Below, piece by piece: positions 1 through 7,985 of a stretch of 64,000 nt of DNA. Both the position numbers and the translations under genes were made by a program. The stretch covers positions 1-64,000 of the forward strand of contig NZ_FQUY01000009.1 of NCBI RefSeq assembly GCF_900129195.1. The letters run 5' to 3'. Position 1 is the first letter of the stretch; every line of letters begins with the position of its first letter. Under the pieces are notes generated by a model. The model saw nothing but the letters and a program-made list of their open reading frames with translations. It was not told where the DNA came from and searched no databases. Origin of the DNA: Desulforamulus putei DSM 12395. GTDB taxonomy: Bacteria > Bacillota > Desulfotomaculia > Desulfotomaculales > Desulfotomaculaceae.

Positions 1-226
1 ATTTCCCGCGCTCCAGGCGCCGGTAATATAGCCAGAACCCGTTGTGATCCCAGCGAAGTATTTTGAGTTTATCTCGTTGCCGGTTGCAAAAAACAAACAG
101 ACAGGGCGCAAAGGGATCTAGGGCGAAGCCCTCCTTTACCAGGGCGGCCAGACCATCAATGGACTTGCGTAAATCAGTGGCTCCGCAGGCCAGGTAAACC
201 CTATCAATACCGGCATCACTCAGCAT
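1..226 (-). CDS. tnpB: IS66-family accessory protein TnpB (Orf2), partial
   Basis: The reading frame begins at an ATG overlapping the end of tnpA and runs off the left edge. The visible protein opens MLSDAGIDRVYLACGATDLR and continues with a K-S-I-D-G stretch and an F-V-F-C-N-R-Q-R-D-K-L-K stretch, both typical of the IS66 Orf2/TnpB family. TnpB is an accessory factor needed for IS66 transposition; its biochemical role is unclear. The large DDE transposase TnpC would be expected beyond the window edge. The start codon and the tnpA stop share bases, which suggests translational coupling. Confidence 0.9.
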   Translation of the reverse strand, partial: MLSDAGIDRVYLACGATDLRKSIDGLAALVKEGFALDPFAPCLFVFCNRQRDKLKILRWDHNGFWLYYRRLERGK

Positions 227-549
227 ACGGCCACCAGGATACGAATTATTTCGGAGAGCATGGCCGGATCAAAGCCGGGGTTTACTTCGACGCTGGCCTG
301 TCCTATTCTGATCAGTACAGCATTGTTCTGGTTCCCGGGCATTTGTTCACTAACTTCCACCGGCAACCACTGGGGTGTTTTTGGCGTTTTTACGGGACTA
401 GCTGTCTGGTTTTTATTTCTCCGCAGCCAGTACCATAGCCGGTCGGGATTGACGCCGTGTGCGGCGCACCACTCTCTGACACTGAGGCCGCTGGCCTGAT
501 ATGCCGCTATTCTGTCTTCCCATTCTTTTTGTCGTTGGGCTTTAGTCAT
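220..549 (-). CDS. tnpA: IS66-family accessory protein TnpA (Orf1)
   Basis: A 109-residue protein with an N-terminal helix-turn-helix-like segment (around residues 20-45, containing S-G-L-S-V-R-E-W-C and a W-Y-W-L-R-R motif) typical of IS66 Orf1. It probably binds DNA for the element. A strong ribosome-binding site (GAGGAGG) lies upstream of the ATG. The 3' end overlaps tnpB, the usual IS66 arrangement. The element end is at about 634, where the minus strand begins GTAAGCGTC, a typical IS66 terminus. Confidence 0.85.
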   Translation of the reverse strand: MTKAQRQKEWEDRIAAYQASGLSVREWCAAHGVNPDRLWYWLRRNKNQTASPVKTPKTPQWLPVEVSEQMPGNQNNAVLIRIGQASVEVNPGFDPAMLSEIIRILVAVC

Positions 550-634
550 AAAAAAATCCTCCTCGTTTGTATCCTGAGGAAGATTATCCTACAAGCTAAA
601 ACATAAAGCTAGGTGGGTACGGTTTGACGCTTAC

Positions 635-1246
635 GTTGACGCGGAGTGGGCGGTACGTAAGAATAACCGGATGGCTCGGCTCATCAAAAAGGCCGATTAT
701 GCTATCAGTGGCGCGTGCGTCGAGGACATTGAGTACCACCCGGACCGAAAGCTTGACAAGGCACAGATAATCAGACTGGCTACCTGCAACTACATCCAGG
801 AATATCACAATGTAGTCATTCTCGGGGCGACAGGAAGTGGCAAAACCTACCTCTCTAATGCCTTCGGAATGGCGGCCAGCCGTAACTTCTACACCGTGAA
901 ATATGTGAGATTACCAGATCTGCTGAGCGAGTTGGCAATCGCCCGCGGCGAAGGAACCTACCGCAAGGTTATCAAGCAGTACAAGCAAGTGAAATTATTG
1001 ATTTTAGATGAGTGGCTGCTATTTCCTCTCAAAGAGAGTGAAGCGCGGGATCTGCTTGAAATCGTCGAGGCAAGGCATAAAAAAGCCTCCACCATTTTCT
1101 GCTCCCAATTTGATGTTGCCGGCTGGCATCTTAAAATCGGTGAGCCGACGCTTGCAGACGCTATCTGCGACAGAATAGTCCACGACTCTTACAGAATTAT
1201 GATTGAAGGAGACTCCATGCGCAAGAGAAAGGGTATTATGGAATAG
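635..1246 (+). pseudogene. istB: IS21-family ATPase IstB, 5'-truncated by IS66
   Basis: The reading frame is open from the IS66 boundary and reads D-A-E-W-A-V-R-K-N-N-R-M-A-R-L, the normal interior of IstB. It continues with a Walker A motif (GATGSGKTY) and a Walker B-like L-L-I-L-D-E-W, to a stop at 1246. An ATG at 671 would give 191 residues, shorter than the usual 240-260, so about 50 N-terminal residues are missing. IstB is the AAA+ helper ATPase that works with the IstA transposase. No intact istA is adjacent, so this copy should be inactive. Confidence 0.85.
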
Positions 1247-1375
1247 ATCTGTCTTTTGGGGAACTGGTGTCGGGGCAACCGGCACCAGGATTCCAAATTA
1301 AGATACTATCCTCTAGCTACCGTGATCAGTTGTAACGAAACCTATGCCCAATATCAGCGGAAGGTGTGCACAACG

Positions 1376-1768
1376 TCAAACGGTTAACGTGCACTCGCGC
1401 ACCGAAATATTCACCACGGTCTGATCCAAGTAGAACACGCTGGACACCACGTTGGCCGCCCGGAGCAGCTCTTCCTCGCTGTAGCGTACTACGTCGAAGA
1501 GGATGTAGGAGAAGTCCAGCAGGCGACCGGGGAACCGCTCGTGCCCCGACTGGTACTCCCTGAAGCTCCTGCGGGCCGTCCAGCCTCTCTCGCCGTTGTA
1601 GATGACGGCGGGGACGATGGCCGGCAGCCGGAAGCCCTTGCGCCTCCGCTCTTTCTCCGGGGTATTGTTGTAGACGTCCCGCCATATTTCCAGCATGTAT
1701 TGCAGCAAGCGGAAGGGCATGGTGTGGTCCACGGTGGGCTGCAGTTCCAGCAGGACGTAGAATTGCAC
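1376..1768 (-). pseudogene. Fragment of Rpn/YhgA-like PD-(D/E)XK nuclease-transposase
   Basis: The 130-residue translation contains Y-V-L-L-E-L-Q-P-T-V-D-H-T-M-P-F-R-L-L and I-V-P-A-V-I-Y-N-G segments characteristic of the Transposase_31 / Rpn recombination-promoting nuclease family. Family members are usually about 300 residues. Here the N-terminal part before the first methionine is missing in frame, and the C-terminus diverges after Y-L-D-Q-T-V. It is therefore a remnant truncated at both ends. Flanking palindromes at 1767-1795 and 1800-1905 suggest repeated rearrangement. Confidence 0.65.
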
Positions 1769-1905
1769 TTTAATTTAGTAAAATGCAAGTGTTTTTTGGT
1801 GCAATTTTCCCAATTTACCAGGGGCGGTGCCTGGTTCCGTCCGCCGGTAACTTTTTGTGCTCGTATACAACTTTCATGCGAGACGGTACCTGGCACCGCC
1901 TAGGT
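1767..1905. repeat. Palindromic repeat cluster (CACTTTA and GGTGCC types)
   Basis: A hairpin-forming stretch of the form CACTTTA-TTT-AGTAAA lies at about 1771-1787 and recurs at 1965-1982. After it, GGGGCGGTGCCTGG (about 1820) and its imperfect reverse complement ending GGCACCGCC (about 1898) form a second inverted repeat. No open gene covers the segment. The GGTGCC/GGCACC core resembles the GTGCCAGGCACC word seen at 1981 and 60915. Confidence 0.6.
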
Positions 1906-1964
1906 AGCCTTTCATTGAAACCACCAGACCCAAAAGGATGACCCGGAAAAGAAAAAGCGCCTTC

Positions 1965-2033
1965 ACTTTAGTTTAGTAAAGTGCCAGGCACCTTTTGGAA
2001 ATCCCTGGCAGAGGTTTTCTGCCAGGGATTTCC
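1965..2033. repeat. Double palindrome with GTGCCAGGCACC core
   Basis: Two hairpins lie side by side: CACTTTA...TAGTAAAGTG with GTGCCAGGCACC at 1965-1992, and a perfect 16-base inverted repeat with arms 1997-2012 (GGAAATCCCTGGCAGA) and 2018-2033. The same words, in shorter form, occur near 60914-60943. It abuts the truncated end of the istA fragment, so it may mark the junction of an insertion or deletion. Confidence 0.75.
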
Positions 2034-2039
2034 TCGAGC

Positions 2040-2141
2040 ACGAACTGTTTTTACGTTAATCTTCAATCGCCTGGCTACTTGGGCCTTATTTAAGCCCATG
2101 TTTTTAAGTTGATGAATTTCACTATACATTTTCCACCTCAT
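2040..2141 (-). pseudogene. istA: IS21-family transposase IstA, N-terminal fragment
   Basis: An ATG preceded by a good ribosome-binding site (GAAAGGAGAG) opens M-R-W-K-M-Y-S-E-I-H followed by a helix-turn-helix (G-L-N-K-A-Q-V-A-R-R-L-K-I-N-V-K-T-V-R), the typical IstA start. After 34 residues the frame runs into the palindrome at 1997-2033 and similarity ends. IstA is normally about 400-500 residues, so this is a dead fragment. It is on the opposite strand to the istB remnant at 635-1246 and need not come from the same element. Confidence 0.75.
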
Positions 2142-2405
2142 CAAGTTATCCTCTCCTTTCGTTATCTGAGTAAATATACAGTTAACGAAGAAGAGTTGAA
2201 CTGTGAACTGGAAAAAAGTGTCCATTTTTATTGGCCGAAATTCGTCCCTTTTATTTTACCGCTTACAACCCTCCTATAAATTCCCAGAAATAGGAACAGG
2301 GGGTGCTTCAAAAATTTACTTCCATTTGCTATTTTTTATCTTGCCGAATACACATGGACGGTTAATTTATTTAGTACCTTCCATGCTCTTTCCCTCTTCA
2401 TTCTT
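2142..2405. other. AT-rich intergenic segment
   Basis: Base composition drops sharply relative to the rest of the window and no convincing gene or strong hairpin is visible. It separates the IS graveyard from the surface-protein module. Confidence 0.5.
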
Positions 2406-3797
2406 TTACTCGGGTTCGCACTCACTACACTGGTAAAAACCTTTCCCTCTAGCTTCTAGGCTATTAGAAAACCAAATCTGGTTTTCAACATTCAAATTCT
2501 TTATTAAGGTGCAGTCGGGTTTGTGGTAAAAGTTGCTCTCATCGCTGGCTACAACTTCCCCCTTAACAGGAATGACATCAGAAGCCGGGTTGGTTACCGT
2601 CTCCATTTCCTTACCTTTTGATGTAACTACAGTGTAACTCTTGCCGTCCGTTGTTACAACGATATTTCCATTTAAATCCGTACGGTATACTTTTGCCCCG
2701 CTGTGCTGCAATCTTTCAATAACCTTTGATGATGGGAAACCATAGGAATTTTGCCCCACACTGATCACAGCAACGGCGGGTTTTACTCTTTCTATAAATT
2801 CATAAGAACTGGCATCATTGCTACCATGATGCCCAACCTTCAAGAATTGGGACTGAATGTTCCCTTTAATATCTTGCTCTACAGGTTGTTCAAAGTCGCC
2901 GGCAAAGAAGAACTTTATATCACCAATAGTCAGCTTTACCCCCAGTGAAGAATTATTATAATCAGCAAAATAATGTTCCGGAGGAACTATGGTTTCCAAA
3001 ACTGAATCTCCAAATCTCCAGATCTTGCCGATGTTAGGGTTTCGGTTTCGCAAAGACCAAACTGCCTGTTTATATTTTTGGTAGTAGGCGTGGGAGGTTA
3101 CTACCCCGTTATCAATTACTTCCTTAACTGGAAAGGCCTTAATAATCTCTGGAATGGCACCAATATGGTCCTCGTGGGGGTGCGTCGCAATAAGCAGTTC
3201 TATATCCTTTACTCCCTGATTTTTTAGGTAATTGATAACATCGCTAGATTTTTCAGCACTGCCGCCATCGATTAAAATATCGGCATCTCCTGGTAAATCG
3301 ATATATGTGCAATCCCCGTAACCTACATCAAGGTAATGTATTTTAGCTAGGTCGGCTTTGACCAGTATATTTTCCTGTTTTTTTGAATTGATAATCACTG
3401 ACCCACTTGTCTGATCAAAAAAAACCTGTGCCCCCAATGCCTCTGAAACAAATCGTAAGGGTACGTACGTACTTCCTTTGATAAACTGGGGCTCGAGTTC
3501 AAGAATATAGGGGTTCTCGTTTACAAAAGCTTTTGCGCTACCTAAGCACAAAGTAATGTGTTTATCTTCTTTTAATATGTCTATGGTCTGATTTGAAACC
3601 GTAAATCGGACTTCTGCTCCCAGAGCCGTCGAAATTGACCTGAGGGGGACAAGAATGCGGTTATACAGCATTACAGTAGATTGGTTCTGGCTAAGGACTT
3701 TGTTATCCACAATAATTTTTGATTCCCCCCAGGATATACCTGGCGTTAAAAAAAACACTAACAATACCATCAAGTATGCAATTCTTTTCACTTTCAT
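2406..3797 (-). CDS. Secreted ComEC-like metallo-beta-lactamase-fold protein with CuAO-like domain
   Basis: The 463-residue protein begins with a signal peptide (to about residue 24). A copper-amine-oxidase-like N-terminal domain follows (about 25-135), with two V-P-L-R motifs (I-L-V-P-L-R-S and T-Y-V-P-L-R-F). A metallo-beta-lactamase fold comes next (about 150-390), with the metal motif T-H-P-H-E-D-H, then A-G-D-F and G-H-H-G-S, as in the C-terminal hydrolase domain of ComEC/Rec2. The C-terminus carries H-K-P-D-C and C-S-E-C, a probable small metal-binding motif like that appended to some secreted nucleases. It probably hydrolyses a phosphoester outside the cell; the substrate is unknown. 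It is AT-richer than the neighbouring core genes. Confidence 0.8.
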   Translation of the reverse strand: MKVKRIAYLMVLLVFFLTPGISWGESKIIVDNKVLSQNQSTVMLYNRILVPLRSISTALGAEVRFTVSNQTIDILKEDKHITLCLGSAKAFVNENPYILELEPQFIKGSTYVPLRFVSEALGAQVFFDQTSGSVIINSKKQENILVKADLAKIHYLDVGYGDCTYIDLPGDADILIDGGSAEKSSDVINYLKNQGVKDIELLIATHPHEDHIGAIPEIIKAFPVKEVIDNGVVTSHAYYQKYKQAVWSLRNRNPNIGKIWRFGDSVLETIVPPEHYFADYNNSSLGVKLTIGDIKFFFAGDFEQPVEQDIKGNIQSQFLKVGHHGSNDASSYEFIERVKPAVAVISVGQNSYGFPSSKVIERLQHSGAKVYRTDLNGNIVVTTDGKSYTVVTSKGKEMETVTNPASDVIPVKGEVVASDESNFYHKPDCTLIKNLNVENQIWFSNSLEARGKGFYQCSECEPE

Positions 3798-4022
3798 CCC
3801 CTCCCTTTTTTATTTAATTTATATGCACAGAATAATATTCCAAGCTGCAATAACGGAAGTGTGTATTTAGCTATTTTTAAGGTATCTTATCATTAGCGTT
3901 ACATAAAATAAACTTGCATTTATGGCATTAAATGTGCTATTTTGGGTATGGATTAGAAATTGGTAGTGTGTTCAAACGCTTATTATGGTAATAATTCAAC
4001 ATTATATAATTTATTTTATTAC

Positions 4023-4073
4023 AAAACCAAGGAGCTCCCGCATTGGAGGCAACCCCTTGGTTTCTCCTGTTAT
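4023..4073 (-). terminator. Rho-independent terminator after the TolC-family gene
   Basis: On the minus strand AAACCAAGG pairs with CCTTGGTTT across a 22-base loop and is followed by TGTAATAAAAT. It lies just downstream of the TolC-family stop codon. The AT-rich stretch between it and 3797 shows no gene. Confidence 0.65.
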
Positions 4074-4095
4074 TTAATATCATAATTTTGTCCAG

Positions 4096-5196
4096 TTATT
4101 CTGAAGCGCTAATAGTATTATTGACCGTTCCAGAATTGCTCGACATCCCAGCTAAATATGGAAAAGAACTCATTGCCACATCGTGTTTATACAGGGACTG
4201 CTTCAAGGAGTTTTCAGCTTCTTTTAACTTAGTTTCAGAAGACAATACTTCAAGCCTTGTAACCATACCTAGTTCATATTGAACAACCATATTCCTTAAC
4301 GCTTCTTTACATGCCTTTACACTTTCTTCTTGAGTTTCGATGAGCTTTTCCAGATTAACAATATCGTTATACATTGAATGGACATCTCTTTCAACTTTAT
4401 CTTTTGTATCTTTATAGTCAAGTTTTGCGATACTTTCTTCTAATTCTCCAATCTTATAATTAGACGCATGCTCCTTTAACTTGGCTTTTACTGTGACTAA
4501 CTCTTTTGCTGCAAAAGCATCCGGTCTTTCTAGCATGACTTTATTAATCTCAGCTTGCATACTCTCAACTTTGATTTTGTCATAACCAGTTGGTTCTAAT
4601 AATTCGGGACGTGATTCACGAGGAATACCTATTAAGTCATTCAATTCATAGTAAGCTTTTTCTAATGCTGCTTCTGCATTCTTCAATGCGGTCTGGGCTG
4701 CTGCAAGTTCTGTTCTGGCTTGAAACTCATGTAATTCTGTAGCCATACCAACTTCTTTTTTAGCAAGTATCTGAGATAGGGATATTTGAGCTTTTTGATA
4801 TTCTAATTCCTTTAGCCTTAACGAGGCTTTTTTATTTAGAACATCATAGAACTTGTTTTTAGCATCTACAGTAACAACAATATTACTAAAATCTTTGTTT
4901 TTCTGGGCTAACCTTTGATTAAAATCGGCACCAATATACTGCGAATATGCTCCTGAGATTTCTCGAACATAATAGGGGCTAGTAGGAAGGTATTCCACTA
5001 CACTGTAGGCATCTTTTCTGCTTTCTTCTTTCTGTTCTAACACAGCCTTTTTCTTAGCTAATTCTAAGCTATTAGCCTTTGCCATAGCAATGACCTGTTC
5101 AATACTTAAGTTTATGGTATATTTATCAATAGCAAAGGCGTTGTTAGTAAATATTAATGATATTACTAGCAATGATATTAATATAATGCGGCGCAT
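4096..5196 (-). CDS. TolC-family (outer-membrane-efflux-like) coiled-coil protein
   Basis: A 366-residue protein with an N-terminal signal peptide (cleavage probably after N-N-A-F-A) and two long alpha-helical, heptad-rich repeats, the layout of PF02321 TolC-type proteins. Motifs include Y-Q-K-A-Q-I-S-L-S-Q, E-F-Q-A-R-T-E-L-A-A-A-Q and, in the second half, Y-E-L-G-M-V-T-R-L-E-V-L-S-S. TolC proteins form outer-membrane channels in diderm bacteria; in a Gram-positive spore former the role is unknown and may be structural or tied to the S-layer. It lies 84 bases downstream of the S-layer-like gene and has its own ribosome-binding site (GGTGGTG). No efflux pump partner is visible nearby. Confidence 0.75.
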   Translation of the reverse strand: MRRIILISLLVISLIFTNNAFAIDKYTINLSIEQVIAMAKANSLELAKKKAVLEQKEESRKDAYSVVEYLPTSPYYVREISGAYSQYIGADFNQRLAQKNKDFSNIVVTVDAKNKFYDVLNKKASLRLKELEYQKAQISLSQILAKKEVGMATELHEFQARTELAAAQTALKNAEAALEKAYYELNDLIGIPRESRPELLEPTGYDKIKVESMQAEINKVMLERPDAFAAKELVTVKAKLKEHASNYKIGELEESIAKLDYKDTKDKVERDVHSMYNDIVNLEKLIETQEESVKACKEALRNMVVQYELGMVTRLEVLSSETKLKEAENSLKQSLYKHDVAMSSFPYLAGMSSNSGTVNNTISASE

Positions 5197-5224
5197 ATTT
5201 TCACCACCATACTTGTTATAAGGA

Positions 5225-5260
5225 AGTGAGCCCAGGTTTTAAGAAACCTGGGCTCATCTT
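5225..5260 (-). terminator. Hairpin between S-layer gene and TolC-family gene
   Basis: A near-perfect inverted repeat, TGAGCCCAGGTTT pairing with AACCTGGGCTCA, lies just after the S-layer stop. The following minus-strand sequence is not a clean T run. It could be a partial terminator that lets some transcripts continue into the TolC-family gene and lowers its expression relative to the S-layer gene. Confidence 0.6.
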
Positions 5261-5280
5261 ATTTAGTTAAGCCTACTGAC

Positions 5281-7479
5281 TTACTGGTTGATTACAACCT
5301 GACCGTTAGCATAGCCAACAGTAGCACCGAGAGCTTCAGCTACGAAGCGAGCGGGCAACATGGTACGACCGTTGTTAGTTTCAGGAGCTACATCCATTGT
5401 AGAAGTAGTTCCGTTAACATCCATAGTCTTGCTACCAATAGTCAGTTTAACAACTTTGTCACCTTTGGTTAAGGTTACAACGCCGTTTTCATATTGTACG
5501 TTATCTTCACTTACACCCAGAGCATAAGCCAGGTAGCGAACAGGTACGTAGGTGCGGCCTTCCTTGATGTAAGGAGCAACATCCATAACTTGGGCTACAC
5601 CGTTAACAGTGTAGATACCGGAGCCGATGCTGAACACTGCAGATACGGAACCAGCGGGAGTTACAACGTTACCAGCTACGAACTTGATAGCGTTGTCTTC
5701 TACATCTTCATCAGTCTCAGAAACTTCATCAATTGCTCTGCCGTATACGCTGAACTTCATGGGACCAACAGCTACGGTACGGTCTACGTCAACTTTAACG
5801 TCCTTCAGAACAATGGTGGAAGGAGCCTTGGTGCTTTCTTCGTCAACAGTAATTTTCAGAACATCGTCGTCAGAGGTAGCAAACTTAATGGTGTCTACCT
5901 CGAAGTTGCCACTGGCAACTTCTACTTTGGGGACTTCGCTAAATTTAACGCCAGTAGGAGCTTTTACGTAGAGGTACTTGCCATCCTTAGTGATAGCACC
6001 GTCTACGGATTCAACAATTTGGATGTCACCGATAGTTTGGTTTTGAATACCAATCTTAACATCCTTATTAGCAGCCTTTACAGTAACAGGAGCTACAACT
6101 TTAGCAATAACTAATTCAGCCTTAATACCCAGAGTACCGGCAATTTCCAGTTTCAGATCTCCAGCGGGAGCATCTGCATCTACTGCGATTTCGATGCCAT
6201 CTAACTCGATGGTTTCAGCATCTTTACCAGCGTTGTCTTTAGCTCTCAGGGTAATCTTGCTGGGATACTTCTTGTCAGAACGGGAAGAATCTTTTGCAAG
6301 TTTGTCTAAGCTGTCATAGGAAACAGTGTAGGTGATACCGCCTTCGGTGTAAACTTTGCTCTCATCAGTCATATCAGTGGGCAGAGCAGTAAAGTGTGCA
6401 TAATCAGGCAATTCCAAAGTAATGGTGCGATTTTTCAGGAAGCTGTCTGCTACGGTTTCTTCGATGTTAATCTGGTCAATTTCGTTATCGAATACACCAG
6501 CTACAACAGTTTTAACATCATTGTCGTCAAGCTTAACCATTACATCATAGTCGGCAACCTTAGCGATAACTACGTCGGTAGAAGTAATGTTGTCGCCTTT
6601 AACAGTTGCTTCAACGTCACCAGCTTTGAAATCATCATCAGCATCGATAACAGGGGTGATGGTTACAAAACCAGGATACTTGGTGCTCTTGGTTTTAACT
6701 ACTAACTTTAAGGTGTCACCACTGAAGCTGCTAGCACTAGGAGTTTCAATTTCGAAACCTACAGCGCTGATGTTTTTCAGAGTTTCGGTTACATCCCAGT
6801 CAATATCCTTGGGAAGAACTACTTTGATCTCATCATTAACATCAAAGGTACCAACTGCATTTTCTTCAATTTTGATCTGTGCAGCTTTAGCACTGTCACG
6901 ACCGATGGTTTCAGGAGTTGCAACAGTTACAGTGGTGTCACCTTTGGAAGCACGACCCACTAAGAACTCGCCACTTTCGAAAGGAGTACCCTCAGCTTTA
7001 ACTTTTACCTTCAGATCGCCAGCCGCAGAGGAAGCAATGTCAACATCATATTTGCTTAAGTTGAACACAAAACCAGCTTTTCCACCAGAATCGCCAGTAG
7101 CACTCTTAACTTCAAAGGTTACATAGTTAGAACCTACTTGTTTAACTTCAACATCACCGGTAGCAAGAGCGTTCGGTTTATCTTTCACATTGGCAGGTAC
7201 TGTTACTAAAGAGCCATTTTTCTCAGCTACTACATCTGCTTTTTCAGAGAACTCAACGCCTGTGGGTAATTCAACAGTTAAAACAAAGTCACCGCCAGTA
7301 GAATAAGTGGTTCCTTGTACAGTTTCTACCAGCAACAGGTCACCCAGTCTTCTTTCGTCACCAGTTTTGACTTTCGGTACAGTTAAACCAGTAGTGTCGG
7401 CTGCGAATGCAGGAGCCATGATGCTCAACAGCATGCACAGTGTAACAAGAATAGATACAATCTTGTTAGCTTTTCTCAC
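5281..7479 (-). CDS. S-layer-like secreted protein with C-terminal CuAO-like domain
   Basis: A 732-residue secreted protein. The GTG start is set by AGGAGGG directly upstream. A signal peptide (ends A-P-A-F-A) is followed by long, acidic, beta-rich repeated modules containing V-x-L-P-x-x-V-x-F-type strands (residues about 30-610). The last ~110 residues form a copper-amine-oxidase-like domain (Y-V-P-V-R-Y-L-A-Y-A-L-G-V and M-L-P-A-R-F-V-A-E-A-L-G-A motifs). Few Cys and Trp, lysine and acid richness, and a leader of about 500 bases fit a highly expressed surface-layer protein. The same domain type occurs at the N-terminus of the neighbouring metallo-beta-lactamase protein, so it may anchor both to the wall; that is inference. 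No SLH domains are present. Confidence 0.75.
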   Translation of the reverse strand: MRKANKIVSILVTLCMLLSIMAPAFAADTTGLTVPKVKTGDERRLGDLLLVETVQGTTYSTGGDFVLTVELPTGVEFSEKADVVAEKNGSLVTVPANVKDKPNALATGDVEVKQVGSNYVTFEVKSATGDSGGKAGFVFNLSKYDVDIASSAAGDLKVKVKAEGTPFESGEFLVGRASKGDTTVTVATPETIGRDSAKAAQIKIEENAVGTFDVNDEIKVVLPKDIDWDVTETLKNISAVGFEIETPSASSFSGDTLKLVVKTKSTKYPGFVTITPVIDADDDFKAGDVEATVKGDNITSTDVVIAKVADYDVMVKLDDNDVKTVVAGVFDNEIDQINIEETVADSFLKNRTITLELPDYAHFTALPTDMTDESKVYTEGGITYTVSYDSLDKLAKDSSRSDKKYPSKITLRAKDNAGKDAETIELDGIEIAVDADAPAGDLKLEIAGTLGIKAELVIAKVVAPVTVKAANKDVKIGIQNQTIGDIQIVESVDGAITKDGKYLYVKAPTGVKFSEVPKVEVASGNFEVDTIKFATSDDDVLKITVDEESTKAPSTIVLKDVKVDVDRTVAVGPMKFSVYGRAIDEVSETDEDVEDNAIKFVAGNVVTPAGSVSAVFSIGSGIYTVNGVAQVMDVAPYIKEGRTYVPVRYLAYALGVSEDNVQYENGVVTLTKGDKVVKLTIGSKTMDVNGTTSTMDVAPETNNGRTMLPARFVAEALGATVGYANGQVVINQ

Positions 7480-7902
7480 CTTTTTCCCTCCTAAATGTTA
7501 TTCCAAGGATTCTTCATAATTTCCGGACTGAGCTATAAGAGCCTACCGGTTGGATCCCTTCCCTTGGAGAAGTTCGCCAAGCAGTTGATTAGTAAGTCGG
7601 ACGAACCATTCCCTTCGGGTTCGTCATCCCCCCTTTCAACAAATTCATAAGGTGCCTAGATTTTTGCCATTTCCTGCAAGGTGTCAGTTATGGCAGTTAC
7701 TTGCCAGAAATACGGGCACCAATGCTAGATTTGGTTAGTTCTACACTAACTGGCAAAAATCCTTTAAATCTGGGTTCTTTTTTCTCGGTAGGAGAGTTTT
7801 TACTCTCTGACCAACTCATTAACTTAGACGGGCTAGGTTTCTAAAAGGTTCCGTTAAGTTGAAAACTTTTAACTAAATCTAAAAACTTTGTTTCTTAGCA
7901 TC
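7480..7902 (-). promoter_or_regulatory. Long structured leader of the S-layer-like gene
   Basis: About 420 bases separate the mbl terminator from the GTG start. On the minus strand a candidate promoter (TTGATG, 17 bases, TAGATT) begins at the end of the mbl terminator. Within the leader, GACGAACC pairs with GGTTCGTC around a 10-base loop (about 7599-7625), and TGCCAT pairs with ATGGCA (about 7666-7696). I could not match it to a known riboswitch class. Long stable leaders are known to raise S-layer mRNA half-life; that role is inferred here. Confidence 0.5.
7697..7819 (-). CDS. Possible 40-residue small protein in the S-layer leader
   Basis: An ATG opens a 40-codon frame, MSWSESKNSPTEKKEPRF followed by K-G-F-L-P-V-S-V-E-L-T-K-S-S-I-G-A-R-I-S-G-K and a TAA stop. 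Codon use looks coherent, but there is no convincing ribosome-binding site. It is basic and has no membrane segment. It may be a genuine small protein, a leader peptide or chance. I do not recognise a family. Confidence 0.3.
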   Translation of the reverse strand: MSWSESKNSPTEKKEPRFKGFLPVSVELTKSSIGARISGK

Positions 7903-7952
7903 AAAAAAGGAAGCGACTGTTCTTCCCTCATGAACATAGACGCTTCCGCTAT
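7903..7952 (-). terminator. Rho-independent terminator of mbl
   Basis: On the minus strand GGAAGCG pairs with CGCTTCC across about 25 bases and is followed by TTTTTT. It lies about 35 bases downstream of the mbl stop codon and isolates mbl from the S-layer transcription unit. Confidence 0.8.
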
Positions 7953-7985
7953 ATACTTTGTTCCCAAATTTATGCTTGTTTTGTG

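Larger units (their letters stand above)
1..634 (-). mobile_element. IS66-type insertion sequence, left part only
   Basis: It contains tnpA and the start of tnpB, and ends at about 634 with GTAAGCGTCAAACCGTACCC read on the minus strand, which resembles known IS66 inverted-repeat termini. Directly beyond that end, from 635, an open istB frame continues, so this IS appears to have inserted into an IS21-type element. The other end and the target duplication lie outside the window. Confidence 0.8.

Noticed and set aside
7500-7640. A riboswitch (cyclic-di-GMP or cobalamin type) in the S-layer leader
   Set aside because: Hairpins exist, but the conserved core sequences of these classes are absent.
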